The notes beneath the pieces were generated by a model. The model worked only from the letters and a program-made list of their open reading frames with translations, was not told the DNA's origin and did not search any database. Shown here piece by piece: positions 17,360 through 27,418 of a DNA stretch of 64,000 bases. Where the stretch lies: contig DATAWP010000012.1 of the NCBI GenBank assembly GCA_036267155.1, forward strand, positions 36,131 to 100,130. The letters run 5' to 3'. The first letter of the stretch is position 1. Every line of letters begins with the position of its first letter. This DNA comes from PALSA-1353 sp036267155 (GTDB lineage Bacteria; Planctomycetota; Phycisphaerae; Tepidisphaerales; Tepidisphaeraceae). The translations under genes and the position numbers were made by a program.

Positions 17360-19012
17360 ATGCGAATGATTTCTATCGCGATGATCGTGTCGCTCGGCAT
17401 TCCAATGTTCTGTCTTGCCGACGACAATTCCAGCGTGACCGGAAAGCCGCTCATGATCGTGACGACGCCGGAGACGTTGGCCAAGGGTCCTTTCAAGCCG
17501 GACTGGGATTCGCTCAAGCAATATCAGACGCCGGAGTGGTTCAAGGATGCGAAGTTCGGGATTTGGGCCCACTGGTCGGCCCAGTGTGTTCCCGAGCAGG
17601 GCGATTGGTATGCTCGCCAGATGTATCAGCAAGGCAGCGACGACTACAAATATCAGCTTGGGTTTTACGGCCATCCCAGCGTGTTCGGATTCAAGGACAT
17701 CGATCACATCTGGCATGCGGAGAATTGGGACCCGGAAAAACTGATGAATTTGTACAAGCGGGCAGGGGCGCAGTATTTCATGGCCCTGGCGAATCATCAC
17801 GATAATTTCGATTGCTTTGACAGCAAGTATCAGCCGTGGAATTCGGTGAACATCGGGCCGAAGAAAGATATCGTCGGAATCTGGGCCAAGGTGGCGCGAG
17901 AGCATGGCTTGAGGTTTGGCGTGTCGGTCCATGCGTCACATGCGTGGAGTTGGTTTGAGGTGGCTCAGGGATCGGACAAGACCGGGCCGTGGGCGGGCGT
18001 GCCGTACGATGGGAAGATGACCAAAGCGGATGGCGCGGGAAAGTGGTGGGATGGGCTGGATCCGCAGGACCTTTATGCCCAGAACCACGTGCCGGGGACG
18101 AAGCTGGTGTGGGATTGGAACGTCAGCGAGGGAAGCAGCACGCCGGACCAGGCGTATTGCAATAAGTTTTTCAATCGAACGATCGATCTGATCAACAAAT
18201 ATCATCCCGATCTGGTCTATTTCGACGACACGGTGGTGCCGCTGTATGGGGTGTGCGATGCGGGATTGAAAATCGCGGCTCACTACTACAACGCGAGCAC
18301 ACAATGGCACAACGGCCGCAACGAAGCGGTGATGACCGGCAAGGGCCTGGACGAAGCGCAGCGCAAGTGCATCACCTGGGACATCGAGCGCGGCCGCGCC
18401 GACCAGATCGAGCCGCAGCACTGGCAGACCGACACCTGCATCGGAAACTGGCACTACGACCGCAAGATTTTCGAGATGCACCGATACAAGTCGGCCGACA
18501 TGGTGATCCACATGCTCATCGATGTCGTCAGCAAGAACGGCAATCTGATGCTGAGCATCCCCGTGCGCGGCGATGGGACGATCGACAGCGACGAAGTGGC
18601 CTTGCTGAAACAGTTGGCGGATTGGATGGACGTGAATCGCCAGTGCATTTTCGGAACCCGCCCGTGGACGGTTTTCGGAGAGGGGCCGTTTGTGACGGAG
18701 CCGACGACGAGGGCCAAGAGATTTTACGAGCCGCACATCCAGTACACGGCTCAGGACATTCGATTCACCACGACGGGGGATACGCTGTACGCGATCGCGC
18801 TGGCCTGGCCAACGGATGGGAAGTTGACCATCAAATCGTTGGCCACGGGTTCGCCGGATTTCGCGGGGAAGATTGCCTATGTGCGGCTGCTTGGGGTGAT
18901 GGGGACGCTGAAGTATTCCAGGGACGCGTCGGGGTTGACGATCAACGTGCCGGAGAAAAAGCCGTGCGATTATGCGTATGCGTTTAAGATTCAGTTGAAG
19001 CCGGCGCGGTAG
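17360..19012 (+). CDS. Secreted alpha-L-fucosidase (GH29)
   Basis: This 550-residue protein has a signal peptide (MRMISIAMIVSLGIPMFCLA). GH29 blocks follow: TPEWFKDAKFGIWAHWS (about 57-73), AGAQYFMALANHHDNFDCF (135-153) and HPDLVYFDDTVVPLYG (282-297). The aspartate after the beta strand in YFDD (Asp289 or Asp290) is the expected nucleophile, and the C-terminus is a beta-sandwich. It removes alpha-linked fucose from glycans in the periplasm or outside. The frame is open 17 codons further upstream, but this ATG begins the signal peptide. It is divergent from the polyprenyl synthetase. The 145-base spacer holds the palindrome ttgcgcaa, but I cannot assign a promoter. Confidence 0.9.
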   Translation: MRMISIAMIVSLGIPMFCLADDNSSVTGKPLMIVTTPETLAKGPFKPDWDSLKQYQTPEWFKDAKFGIWAHWSAQCVPEQGDWYARQMYQQGSDDYKYQLGFYGHPSVFGFKDIDHIWHAENWDPEKLMNLYKRAGAQYFMALANHHDNFDCFDSKYQPWNSVNIGPKKDIVGIWAKVAREHGLRFGVSVHASHAWSWFEVAQGSDKTGPWAGVPYDGKMTKADGAGKWWDGLDPQDLYAQNHVPGTKLVWDWNVSEGSSTPDQAYCNKFFNRTIDLINKYHPDLVYFDDTVVPLYGVCDAGLKIAAHYYNASTQWHNGRNEAVMTGKGLDEAQRKCITWDIERGRADQIEPQHWQTDTCIGNWHYDRKIFEMHRYKSADMVIHMLIDVVSKNGNLMLSIPVRGDGTIDSDEVALLKQLADWMDVNRQCIFGTRPWTVFGEGPFVTEPTTRAKRFYEPHIQYTAQDIRFTTTGDTLYAIALAWPTDGKLTIKSLATGSPDFAGKIAYVRLLGVMGTLKYSRDASGLTINVPEKKPCDYAYAFKIQLKPAR

Positions 19013-19078
19013 GGGCAAGAGATGATCGCCAGTCAGGTCGCCACGGATTTTGGTACTGGATCCGTTTGAGTGCCTCAA

Positions 19079-19127
19079 CAGAGCCGGGCCGTGTCGGCCC
19101 GGACCGGGCTGGCACGCCGCGGCTCTG
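19079..19127. repeat. Large imperfect hairpin downstream of the fucosidase gene
   Basis: The outer arms CAGAGCC (19079-19085) and GGCTCTG (19121-19127) pair perfectly. Inside are an imperfect GGCCGTGTC/GGCACGCC arm and a central gcccggaccgggc palindrome. It could act as a transcript 3' end stabiliser. There is no T-tract, so it is not a standard intrinsic terminator. Confidence 0.55.
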
Positions 19128-19192
19128 CAATTTCAAATTGACCCATCTCCAATTGGTGGGGCTTATTGTGTAAGGCTGGTATAGTTTCCTCG

Positions 19193-19690
19193 ATGCGATT
19201 CCTGACCAAGACTCAATGCGATAAGTGGGTTTCTGGGCATACCGGCCTCGAAAGGTCGGATGATTACCTATCAATTCATCTGCCATCGGAATCTGGACGA
19301 CTTCTATTCCTCGCGCGGCATGTATCGTACAAGAGCACTTTTCGCCAGCCGTGCTTGCTGCGCGTAACGAATTGTGACATCTGGCCATCTAGCAATAACT
19401 GGCACCTCTACTATCGACTCCGGCAATCATATGGTGATCGATTATTGATGCACGAAGCTCCTGGCCACCTGTTCCTTGACTACGAAGCGGAAGACTTGGC
19501 TACATTTCTTCATACAGCGATGTTGTTCGGATGGGATGCACAATTAACTCCGGCTGCACCGCATTTTGCAGCCGAGTTGAGCCACGATGGTTTTTGGGAA
19601 GTGTATTACGACAAACGTTGTTTGGAGACTTTCGCCGAATTCCAAAAGGTGGTTGAAGGCGCAAATCTCAAATCTGAAATGCGACAGTAG
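19193..19690 (+). CDS. Hypothetical protein, 165 residues
   Basis: I do not recognise this protein. It starts MRFLTKTQCDKWVSGH and ends EGANLKSEMRQ. Composition looks like a soluble cytoplasmic protein: there is no signal peptide or membrane segment, and aromatic and acidic residues are well spread (HLFLDYEAEDLATFLH, DGFWEVYYDKRCLETF). The frame is open nine codons further upstream, but the ATG at 19193 looks the better start. It lies between the fucosidase hairpin and thrC, separated from thrC by 81 bases that include a small hairpin (tcccgga/tccgggg, about 19731-19752). Coding is supported by protein-like composition only. Confidence 0.6.
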   Translation: MRFLTKTQCDKWVSGHTGLERSDDYLSIHLPSESGRLLFLARHVSYKSTFRQPCLLRVTNCDIWPSSNNWHLYYRLRQSYGDRLLMHEAPGHLFLDYEAEDLATFLHTAMLFGWDAQLTPAAPHFAAELSHDGFWEVYYDKRCLETFAEFQKVVEGANLKSEMRQ

Positions 19691-19771
19691 CAGGCCGGGA
19701 TTTCTAAATAAATTCAAACTGACTCACTCCCGGATTTTGACGTCCGGGGAGCGAAGACATAATTTAGCGGC

Positions 19772-21178
19772 ATGGGCGACCCGGCTTTCCAACAATGCAT
19801 CAATCCTTCCTGCGCGGCGACCTTCGACGTGGGGCAGGTCCTCGTCGCCTGCACGCGGTGCGGGAGCTTGCTGGACATCCGCTACGATTGGGCGAAATTG
19901 CCGACGATCAAGGGGTTGGGGTTCTTCGAGCATCGCTGGAGCACCAAGGGGATCGGCGTCGAGGGACGGCTGGATTTTTCCGGCGTCTGGCGGTTTCGGG
20001 AACTGCTGCCTTTTTACCGCAGCGAAGAACAGGTCGTTACCATCGGCGAAGGCCGGACCGTGCTTCAGCAGGCCGATCTGCTGGCCCAGCAGCTTGGCAT
20101 GAACAAGGGGAAACTGCTGCTGCAATATGAGGGGCTGAATCCGAGCGGGAGCTTCAAGGACAACGGCATGGCGGCGGCGTTCACCCATGCACGGATGGTC
20201 GATGCGAAAAAAGTCGCCTGCGCTTCCACCGGAAATACCAGTGCGTCGCTGGCCATGTTCGCGAGCTTGGCGCAAATGCGCGGCATCGTGTTTATCGGCA
20301 GCGGCAAGATCGCGCTGGGGAAACTCAGCCAGGCACTGGATTACGGAGCCCTGACGATCCAGATTCAGGGTGATTTCGACGATTGCCTGCGGAGGATCAG
20401 GCAAGTCGCGGTCGATGTGCCGGAGCTGGGGATTTACCTGATGAACAGCGTGAATCCGTTTCGGCTCGAGGGGCAGAAAAGCATCATGTACCGCGTGCTG
20501 GAGGCGATGGATTGGCAAAGCCCCGACTGGGTGATCGTGCCGGGCGGAAATCTGGGGAATTGCTCGGCGTTCGGAAAGGCATTTTTGGAATTGAAGGAAT
20601 TGGGATTGGTAAAAAAGATTCCGCGGCTGGCGATCGTGAACGCATCGGGAGCGAATACGCTGAACGAGCTGGTGGCGCGGCGGGGCTTGAAATGGAACGG
20701 CGGGGCGTATGATGCGTCGATCGTGCAGAAGCATTATGCGGCGTTGGATGAGTCGAACTATCGGCCGCATACCGTGGCCAGCGCGATCGAGATCAGCCGG
20801 CCCGTGAATTTGCCCAAGGCGCTGCGGGCGCTGGAAGTGATGAACGGCGTGACGCTGGAGGTGAGCGACGAGGAGATTCTGGAGCATCGGGCGATGGTGG
20901 CGCGGTGGGGCTTTGGGTGCGAGCCGGCCAGCGCGGCCAGCGTGGCGGGATTGCACAAGCTGCGGGAATCGCAAACCATCGGCGCGGACGAGACCGTTGT
21001 GTGCATTCTGACCGGGCACGAACTCAAGGATGCGAATGCGACCGTGAAATATCACACGGGCGTGGATTTGAGCGCGGCCCAGGATTCGGCGCCCCGGAAA
21101 GAACCGACGGGAAGGCTGGCGAATCGGCCGATTGTTGTTGAGGATGATTTGGAGAAGATCATTGGAGCGATTAGATGA
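19772..21178 (+). CDS. thrC: Threonine synthase
   Basis: This 468-residue PLP enzyme converts O-phospho-L-homoserine to threonine in the cytoplasm. The N-terminus has a zinc-ribbon-like cysteine set (Cys9, Cys14, Cys27, Cys30: CINPSC and CTRC), as in the longer thrC class. The PLP lysine lies in NPSGSFKDNG (Lys129). Further family blocks are ACASTGNTSASLAMFA, the PLP phosphate loop PGGNLGNCSAFGKAF and VCILTGHELKDA near the C-terminus. dapB follows after a 156-base repeat-filled gap, so two branches of the aspartate pathway sit side by side. The identification is firm. Confidence 0.93.
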   Translation: MGDPAFQQCINPSCAATFDVGQVLVACTRCGSLLDIRYDWAKLPTIKGLGFFEHRWSTKGIGVEGRLDFSGVWRFRELLPFYRSEEQVVTIGEGRTVLQQADLLAQQLGMNKGKLLLQYEGLNPSGSFKDNGMAAAFTHARMVDAKKVACASTGNTSASLAMFASLAQMRGIVFIGSGKIALGKLSQALDYGALTIQIQGDFDDCLRRIRQVAVDVPELGIYLMNSVNPFRLEGQKSIMYRVLEAMDWQSPDWVIVPGGNLGNCSAFGKAFLELKELGLVKKIPRLAIVNASGANTLNELVARRGLKWNGGAYDASIVQKHYAALDESNYRPHTVASAIEISRPVNLPKALRALEVMNGVTLEVSDEEILEHRAMVARWGFGCEPASAASVAGLHKLRESQTIGADETVVCILTGHELKDANATVKYHTGVDLSAAQDSAPRKEPTGRLANRPIVVEDDLEKIIGAIR

Positions 21179-21317
21179 AATCCGAAATTCGAAATCCGAA
21201 ATTCGAATCAAATTCGAAATCTAAAATTCGAAACGATGCGGAGGACGTTGTGCGCATTCGTTTCAGATTTCGGATTTCAGATTTGATTCGAATTTCGAAT
21301 TTCGAGTTTCGAATTTC
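21177..21317. repeat. Long inverted repeat, family A, between thrC and dapB
   Basis: The left arm (21177-21233) is a string of gaaattcgaaatccgaaattcg units. The right arm (21258-21317) is the complementary string of ttcagatttcggatttcag and gaatttcgaatttcg units. The unmatched loop is about 24 bases. It would form a long imperfect RNA hairpin between the thrC stop and the dapB start. It has no coding capacity. Confidence 0.75.
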
Positions 21318-21334
21318 CGCCGGAAGGGCGGGTC

Positions 21335-22132
21335 ATGGCCGCGATTAAGCTCGCAATCACCGGGGCATGCGGAAGGATGGGGCGTCGTCTGGTCGCTCTG
21401 GCCAGCGCCGACAAGGCGTTTCAATTGGTCGCGGCCGTTGATCGGCCGGATAGCGCGGAAATGTCGCGCGATGCGGGGGAGATCGCCGGGATCGGCGCGA
21501 TTGGGGTGCCGATTACATTCGATCTGCGGCCGACGCCGGATGTGCTGATCGACTTCACGGCGCCGACGGCCCTGCGGCATTGGCTCAAGACGTGTCGCGA
21601 TCGGGATATCGCCATGGTGATCGGGACGACGGGGCTGAAGGACAAGGACCACGCGGCGATCGACGTGGCGTCGAGCGATGTCGCGATTCTGCAGGCCCCG
21701 AATATGAGCGTGGGCGTGAACGTGCTGCTGAAGCTGGCGGCGCAGGCGGCGGCGAGCCTGGGGGAGGATTACGATATCGAAATCGTCGAAGGGCATCATC
21801 GCTTTAAGAAGGATGCGCCCAGCGGCACCGCGCTGGCGCTGGCGGATGCGATTCTCAAGGCCACCGGCAAGTCGCGCAAGGCGATAACGTATGGCCGGCA
21901 CGGCGATGACGTTCCGCGACAACGCGGGCAAGTGGGGATGCATTCGCTGAGGATCGGGGACGAGGTGGGGAGGCATACGATTTATTTCGCCGCGCTGGGC
22001 GAGCGGGTAGAACTCGGACACGTGGCGACGAATCGAGATACGTTTGCGCTGGGGGCGCTGCGGGCGGCGAAATGGCTGCGCGGGCGCAAGGCGGGGAGGT
22101 ATTCGATGTGGGATGTATTGGAGATGAAATGA
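21335..22132 (+). CDS. dapB: 4-hydroxy-tetrahydrodipicolinate reductase
   Basis: This 265-residue enzyme reduces the dipicolinate precursor with NAD(P)H on the way to meso-diaminopimelate and lysine. The nucleotide-binding glycine motif is ITGACGRMGRR (Gly10, Gly13, Gly16). The catalytic block is VEGHHRFKKDAPSGTALALA, with His154/His155 and Lys158. NMSVGVN and the C-terminal GHVATNRDTFALGALRAAKW are also conserved. The length is normal for the family. Its product feeds the MurE reaction encoded at 41410. The stop overlaps the next start by four bases. Confidence 0.95.
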   Translation: MAAIKLAITGACGRMGRRLVALASADKAFQLVAAVDRPDSAEMSRDAGEIAGIGAIGVPITFDLRPTPDVLIDFTAPTALRHWLKTCRDRDIAMVIGTTGLKDKDHAAIDVASSDVAILQAPNMSVGVNVLLKLAAQAAASLGEDYDIEIVEGHHRFKKDAPSGTALALADAILKATGKSRKAITYGRHGDDVPRQRGQVGMHSLRIGDEVGRHTIYFAALGERVELGHVATNRDTFALGALRAAKWLRGRKAGRYSMWDVLEMK

Positions 22133-22983
22133 GTGATGGCGTGACAAAGCGAACCGCGAAGGGACGGGGAATCTGGATTGCGATGCTGATGGCGGCCGCC
22201 CTGCTTGAGGGATGCGCATCGGCGCCGCCGGCGGACGTGCCGTTGCCGCCGGAGACGGCGCCGCGGCAGTTCAGCAACGCGGATTGGGCCACGGTGCTCT
22301 CGGCCGTGACGACGCCGGATGGATATGTGAAGTGGGATCTCGTGCAGAACGATGCGGCGGGCGTTCGTGAGGCGTTGTTAAGATATGTGGGGCTGGTGCA
22401 GGCCGTTTCACCGGAGAATCATCCGGGAATGTTCGCATCGGATTCGGATCGTCTGGCGTATTGGATCAACGCGTTTAATGCGACGTGCATGTACGCGGTG
22501 GTGGAGCATGGTTATCCGGACTCGATGCTCGCGGGGGCGCCGCCGGAGGCGATTTTCGCGGTGGAGAGATTCACGTTCGGCGGCCGGAAGATGACGTTAA
22601 ATCAATTGATTCGTTCAAAGCTGGAGGCCGCAGGGGATGCACGGGTATTTTTTGCGATCAACCAATGCGCAACGTCGAGCGCGCCGCTGCGGTCCTCGCC
22701 GTATGACGGGGCGGTGCTGGAAGCGCAATTCGTGGATCAGGGCCGGCGGTATCTGAGCGATCCGCGCGCAGCCGTGCGCGATGGGGACTCGGTGGAATTG
22801 AACGATCTGTTCTTCCGATATCGGAGCGATTTTTTGTCGTCGTTTCAGAAGCTGATGGATCGCAAGGCCACCGGGATTCTGGATGCGCTGCAGCCGTACG
22901 TGCAGAATGATTCGGCCATCGTGGGGTCTACGCATGTGGAGCGGCTGGGGTTCGATTGGTCGCTGAATCGGCCGCCCAGGTGA
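22129..22983 (+). CDS. DUF547 lipoprotein
   Basis: This 284-residue protein has a signal sequence with lipobox ALLEGC (Cys about residue 26). Later blocks are the DUF547 signatures TPDGYVKWDLVQND, SDRLAYWINAFNA and FGGRKMTLNQL, plus VFFAINQCATSSAPLRSSPY with its conserved Cys. DUF547 resembles papain-fold or transglutaminase-like proteins; no activity is established as far as I know. The ATG overlaps the dapB TGA by the ATGA arrangement, so the two are translationally coupled. The frame is open 19 codons upstream within dapB, but this start gives the lipoprotein signal. Confidence 0.8.
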   Translation: MSDGVTKRTAKGRGIWIAMLMAAALLEGCASAPPADVPLPPETAPRQFSNADWATVLSAVTTPDGYVKWDLVQNDAAGVREALLRYVGLVQAVSPENHPGMFASDSDRLAYWINAFNATCMYAVVEHGYPDSMLAGAPPEAIFAVERFTFGGRKMTLNQLIRSKLEAAGDARVFFAINQCATSSAPLRSSPYDGAVLEAQFVDQGRRYLSDPRAAVRDGDSVELNDLFFRYRSDFLSSFQKLMDRKATGILDALQPYVQNDSAIVGSTHVERLGFDWSLNRPPR

Positions 22984-23027
22984 GTGTGAAAACCAGAAAC
23001 CAGAAATCCGAATGGCCCGAGCTACCT

Positions 23028-23060
23028 ATTTAGCCCCCGGTGATTCACCGGGGGCTAAAT
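23028..23060. repeat. Perfect 16-bp-arm hairpin (family E), with family A words just upstream
   Basis: The arms ATTTAGCCCCCGGTGA (23028-23043) and TCACCGGGGGCTAAAT (23045-23060) are exact reverse complements around a single T. Positions 22990-23013 carry the words aaaccagaaaccagaaatccgaa of family A. No T-tract follows. I have seen such tagcccccggtga hairpins in planctomycete spacers (recollection, not checked). Confidence 0.75.
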
Positions 23061-23095
23061 GGGTTGCTGGGGCCAATTCGGCTTCGGATTCTCCG

Positions 23096-24436
23096 ATGGA
23101 CACTCATACTCTTCGCCAACTCGATCGCCAATTCATCTGGCATCCGTTTACGCACATGCGGCAATGGCTGGCGGAGGAAACGCCGATCATCACCGATGCA
23201 CAGGGGATGTATCTCATCGACAGCGATGGGAATCGATATTTGGATGGCGTGTCGAGCCTGTGGTGCAACGTGCATGGGCATCGCGTTCCGGAGATCGACG
23301 CGGCTATTCGCGGGCAACTGAATCGCGTGGCGCATACAACGATGCTGGGGCTGGGCAGCGAGCCGGCGATTGTGCTGGCCCAGCGGCTGATGCCGCTGGC
23401 GCCGCGGGGATTGGAGAAGATTTTTTACAGCGACGCGGGGGCGACGGCGACGGAAATCGCGTTCAAGTTGGCCGTGCAATACTGGCATAACCTCGGTCGG
23501 GGGGAGAAAAATGAGTTTGTCGGGTTTGGCGAGGCGTATCACGGCGACACGGTCGGGGCGATGTCGGTGGGGCGTGTCGAGACGTTTCATCGGCCATACT
23601 TTCCGATGTTGTTTACGGTGAATGTCGCGCCGTCGCCGTATGTGTATCGGAGCGAAACGCCGGATGATCCGGCCGCGGTGGGGAAAAAGTGCTTGGAAGA
23701 GCTGGAGCGGATATTGCGCCAGCGCGGGGGAAAAATCGCCGGGGTTTGCATCGAGCCGATCGTGCAGGGGGCGGGGGGAATGATTGTCCAGCCGGCCGGA
23801 TTTTTAGCGGGGGTGAGGAAATTGTGCGATGCGCACGAAGTGTTGTTGATCGCCGATGAGGTGGCGGTGGGGTTTGGGCGGACGGGGAAGATGTTCGCGT
23901 GCGAGCATGAAAATGTCTCGCCGGATTTGATGTGCCTGGGGAAGGGGATTTCTGGCGGATATTTGCCGCTGGCGGCGACGCTGGCGACGAGGAAGATCTT
24001 CGATGCGTTTCTGGGCGAGGCGTGGGAGGGGAAGACATTTTTTCATGGGCATACATACACGGGAAATCCGCTGGCATGCGCGGCGGCGATCGCGTCGCTG
24101 GAGTTGGTCGAGAAGAACCAATTGGTGAAATCGGTGGCAGCGAAGGCGGGGAAGCTGGCGGAGATGCTCGACGAGTTGCGGCCGCTTCGGCACGTGGGGG
24201 AGATTCGGCAGAAGGGGTTTATGGTGGGAATCGAATTGGTGCGGGAAAGACAGACCAAGACGCGGTTCGATCCAAAGCGAAGGGTGGGAGCGGAAGTGTG
24301 CGCACGGGTGCGAAAACATGGGGTGATTCTGCGGCCGCTGGGGGATGTGGTGGTGATCATGCCGCCGCTGGCGATGGGGGTGGAGGATTTGAAAAAAATT
24401 GTTGCGGCGTTGGGGGAGGAAATTGGCAGAATCTGA
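23096..24436 (+). CDS. bioA: Adenosylmethionine-8-amino-7-oxononanoate aminotransferase
   Basis: This 446-residue class III aminotransferase transfers the amino group of S-adenosylmethionine to 8-amino-7-oxononanoate in biotin synthesis. It begins MDTHTLRQLDRQFIWHPFTHM, where WHPFT is a BioA hallmark. Other blocks are YLDGVSSLWCNVHGHR, AYHGDTVGAMSVG and the PLP site LLIADEVAVGFGRTGKMF. LMCLGKGISGGYLPL contains the Schiff-base Lys283, and FFHGHTYTGNPLACAAA follows. The open frame extends 28 codons upstream into the hairpin repeat; that part is repeat-derived, so I start at 23096. No other biotin gene is in the window. Confidence 0.93.
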   Translation: MDTHTLRQLDRQFIWHPFTHMRQWLAEETPIITDAQGMYLIDSDGNRYLDGVSSLWCNVHGHRVPEIDAAIRGQLNRVAHTTMLGLGSEPAIVLAQRLMPLAPRGLEKIFYSDAGATATEIAFKLAVQYWHNLGRGEKNEFVGFGEAYHGDTVGAMSVGRVETFHRPYFPMLFTVNVAPSPYVYRSETPDDPAAVGKKCLEELERILRQRGGKIAGVCIEPIVQGAGGMIVQPAGFLAGVRKLCDAHEVLLIADEVAVGFGRTGKMFACEHENVSPDLMCLGKGISGGYLPLAATLATRKIFDAFLGEAWEGKTFFHGHTYTGNPLACAAAIASLELVEKNQLVKSVAAKAGKLAEMLDELRPLRHVGEIRQKGFMVGIELVRERQTKTRFDPKRRVGAEVCARVRKHGVILRPLGDVVVIMPPLAMGVEDLKKIVAALGEEIGRI

Positions 24437-24769
24437 GAGGAACCGGCGGCTCCATTCTTATGGGTCCGCACGCGGCAAACCCCCTCCCCGGATGGCTTGC
24501 GCGAATTCACGCATCTAATCAAACCCGGCGAGGCATTTCATCGTAGACATTGGTAGCGGCGGAAGTTAAGCTCTGGGCGTCGAATGGGACGCCCGTTCGT
24601 TCACCGGGGCAGATATCCAAAAGCCGGTTTTTCAGGCCGGCATCGCTCTTTGCCAATGAATCCCCCGTCATCCGGTCGATGATTCATACATCGACCGTGA
24701 AACTCCAATGCCCCAATTGAATGGTAAAATAGGACCGGATGCGTTCAGGTTTGATGGAGAAAACCGATT
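24437..24769. other. Intergenic spacer between bioA and prkA
   Basis: I see no gene in these 333 bases. A small hairpin gggcgt-cgaatg-ggacgccc lies near 24577-24596. An A/T-rich stretch, ttgaatggtaaaatagg, about 50 bases before prkA may belong to its promoter, but I cannot define -35 and -10 boxes with confidence. Confidence 0.5.
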
Positions 24770-26845
<2,076 letters not shown>

Positions 26846-26944
26846 AATGGAGCGGCGATGAGGTGACCAGGCCGAAGTTCATTGGTACGAAGCACATGGC
26901 ATGGGCAGGCGCGAAATAAAGGCCAAAGTAATCGTGGATTAGTC

Positions 26945-27172
26945 ATGAAGCGAACGACGAAGAAACGATATGCGATGTGCATCGAGAACGAGGGATACGC
27001 CGCCTCGCTGGAAAAGCGGAAGGTTTACGAAGTCTATTCGCCAGAGCCAAATGACCCGGAATTTATGATCCGCGTAGCGGATGAATCGGGCGAGGACTAT
27101 CTGTTTCCCGCAAAATGGTTCGTTCCTTTGGAATTGCCTGCCAAAGCTCGACGGGCCTTAGCCGCCGTCTGA
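26945..27172 (+). CDS. Small conserved hypothetical protein, 75 residues
   Basis: This short acidic/basic soluble protein has YAMCIENEGYAASLEKRKVY followed by FMIRVADESGEDYLFPAKWF. The pattern looks like a single small beta-barrel (SH3-like) domain. I recall similar short proteins in many planctomycetes and cyanobacteria without known function. The ATG at 26945 starts the conserved part; the frame is open 21 codons upstream without supporting features. It lies 99 bases after prkA and may share its transcript. Confidence 0.6.
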   Translation: MKRTTKKRYAMCIENEGYAASLEKRKVYEVYSPEPNDPEFMIRVADESGEDYLFPAKWFVPLELPAKARRALAAV

Positions 27173-27187
27173 TCGGGACCAGAGGAT

Positions 27188-27418
27188 ATGCGCCGATTCA
27201 ATCGCCGTTCCGGTTATTCGCTCGTGGTGGTGGGGGTGCTGGGGCTCGTTTTCTTCTGGATCAGCGATCCGCGTTGGGGCCTGGCCCTGCACTGGAGCCA
27301 TGGCGAGAATCCCATCGATCTGGCGAATCAGCAGTTTCCCGGCACCGTTGTTGGATTGGCCGGGTCGCTGCTGGTTCTGTTGATCGGGTTGTATCTGTTG
27401 TCGAAGAAAGTCGTCTGA
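27188..27418 (+). CDS. Small membrane protein, 76 residues
   Basis: The protein has two hydrophobic segments, SLVVVGVLGLVFFWI (about 11-25) and VVGLAGSLLVLLIGLYLL (about 54-71). A hydrophilic loop, SDPRWGLALHWSHGENPIDLA, lies between them and the C-terminus is KKVV. It starts 15 bases after the preceding small gene, and its stop abuts the stop of the convergent TonB receptor (27419). I do not recognise a family. The function is unknown. Confidence 0.5.
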   Translation: MRRFNRRSGYSLVVVGVLGLVFFWISDPRWGLALHWSHGENPIDLANQQFPGTVVGLAGSLLVLLIGLYLLSKKVV

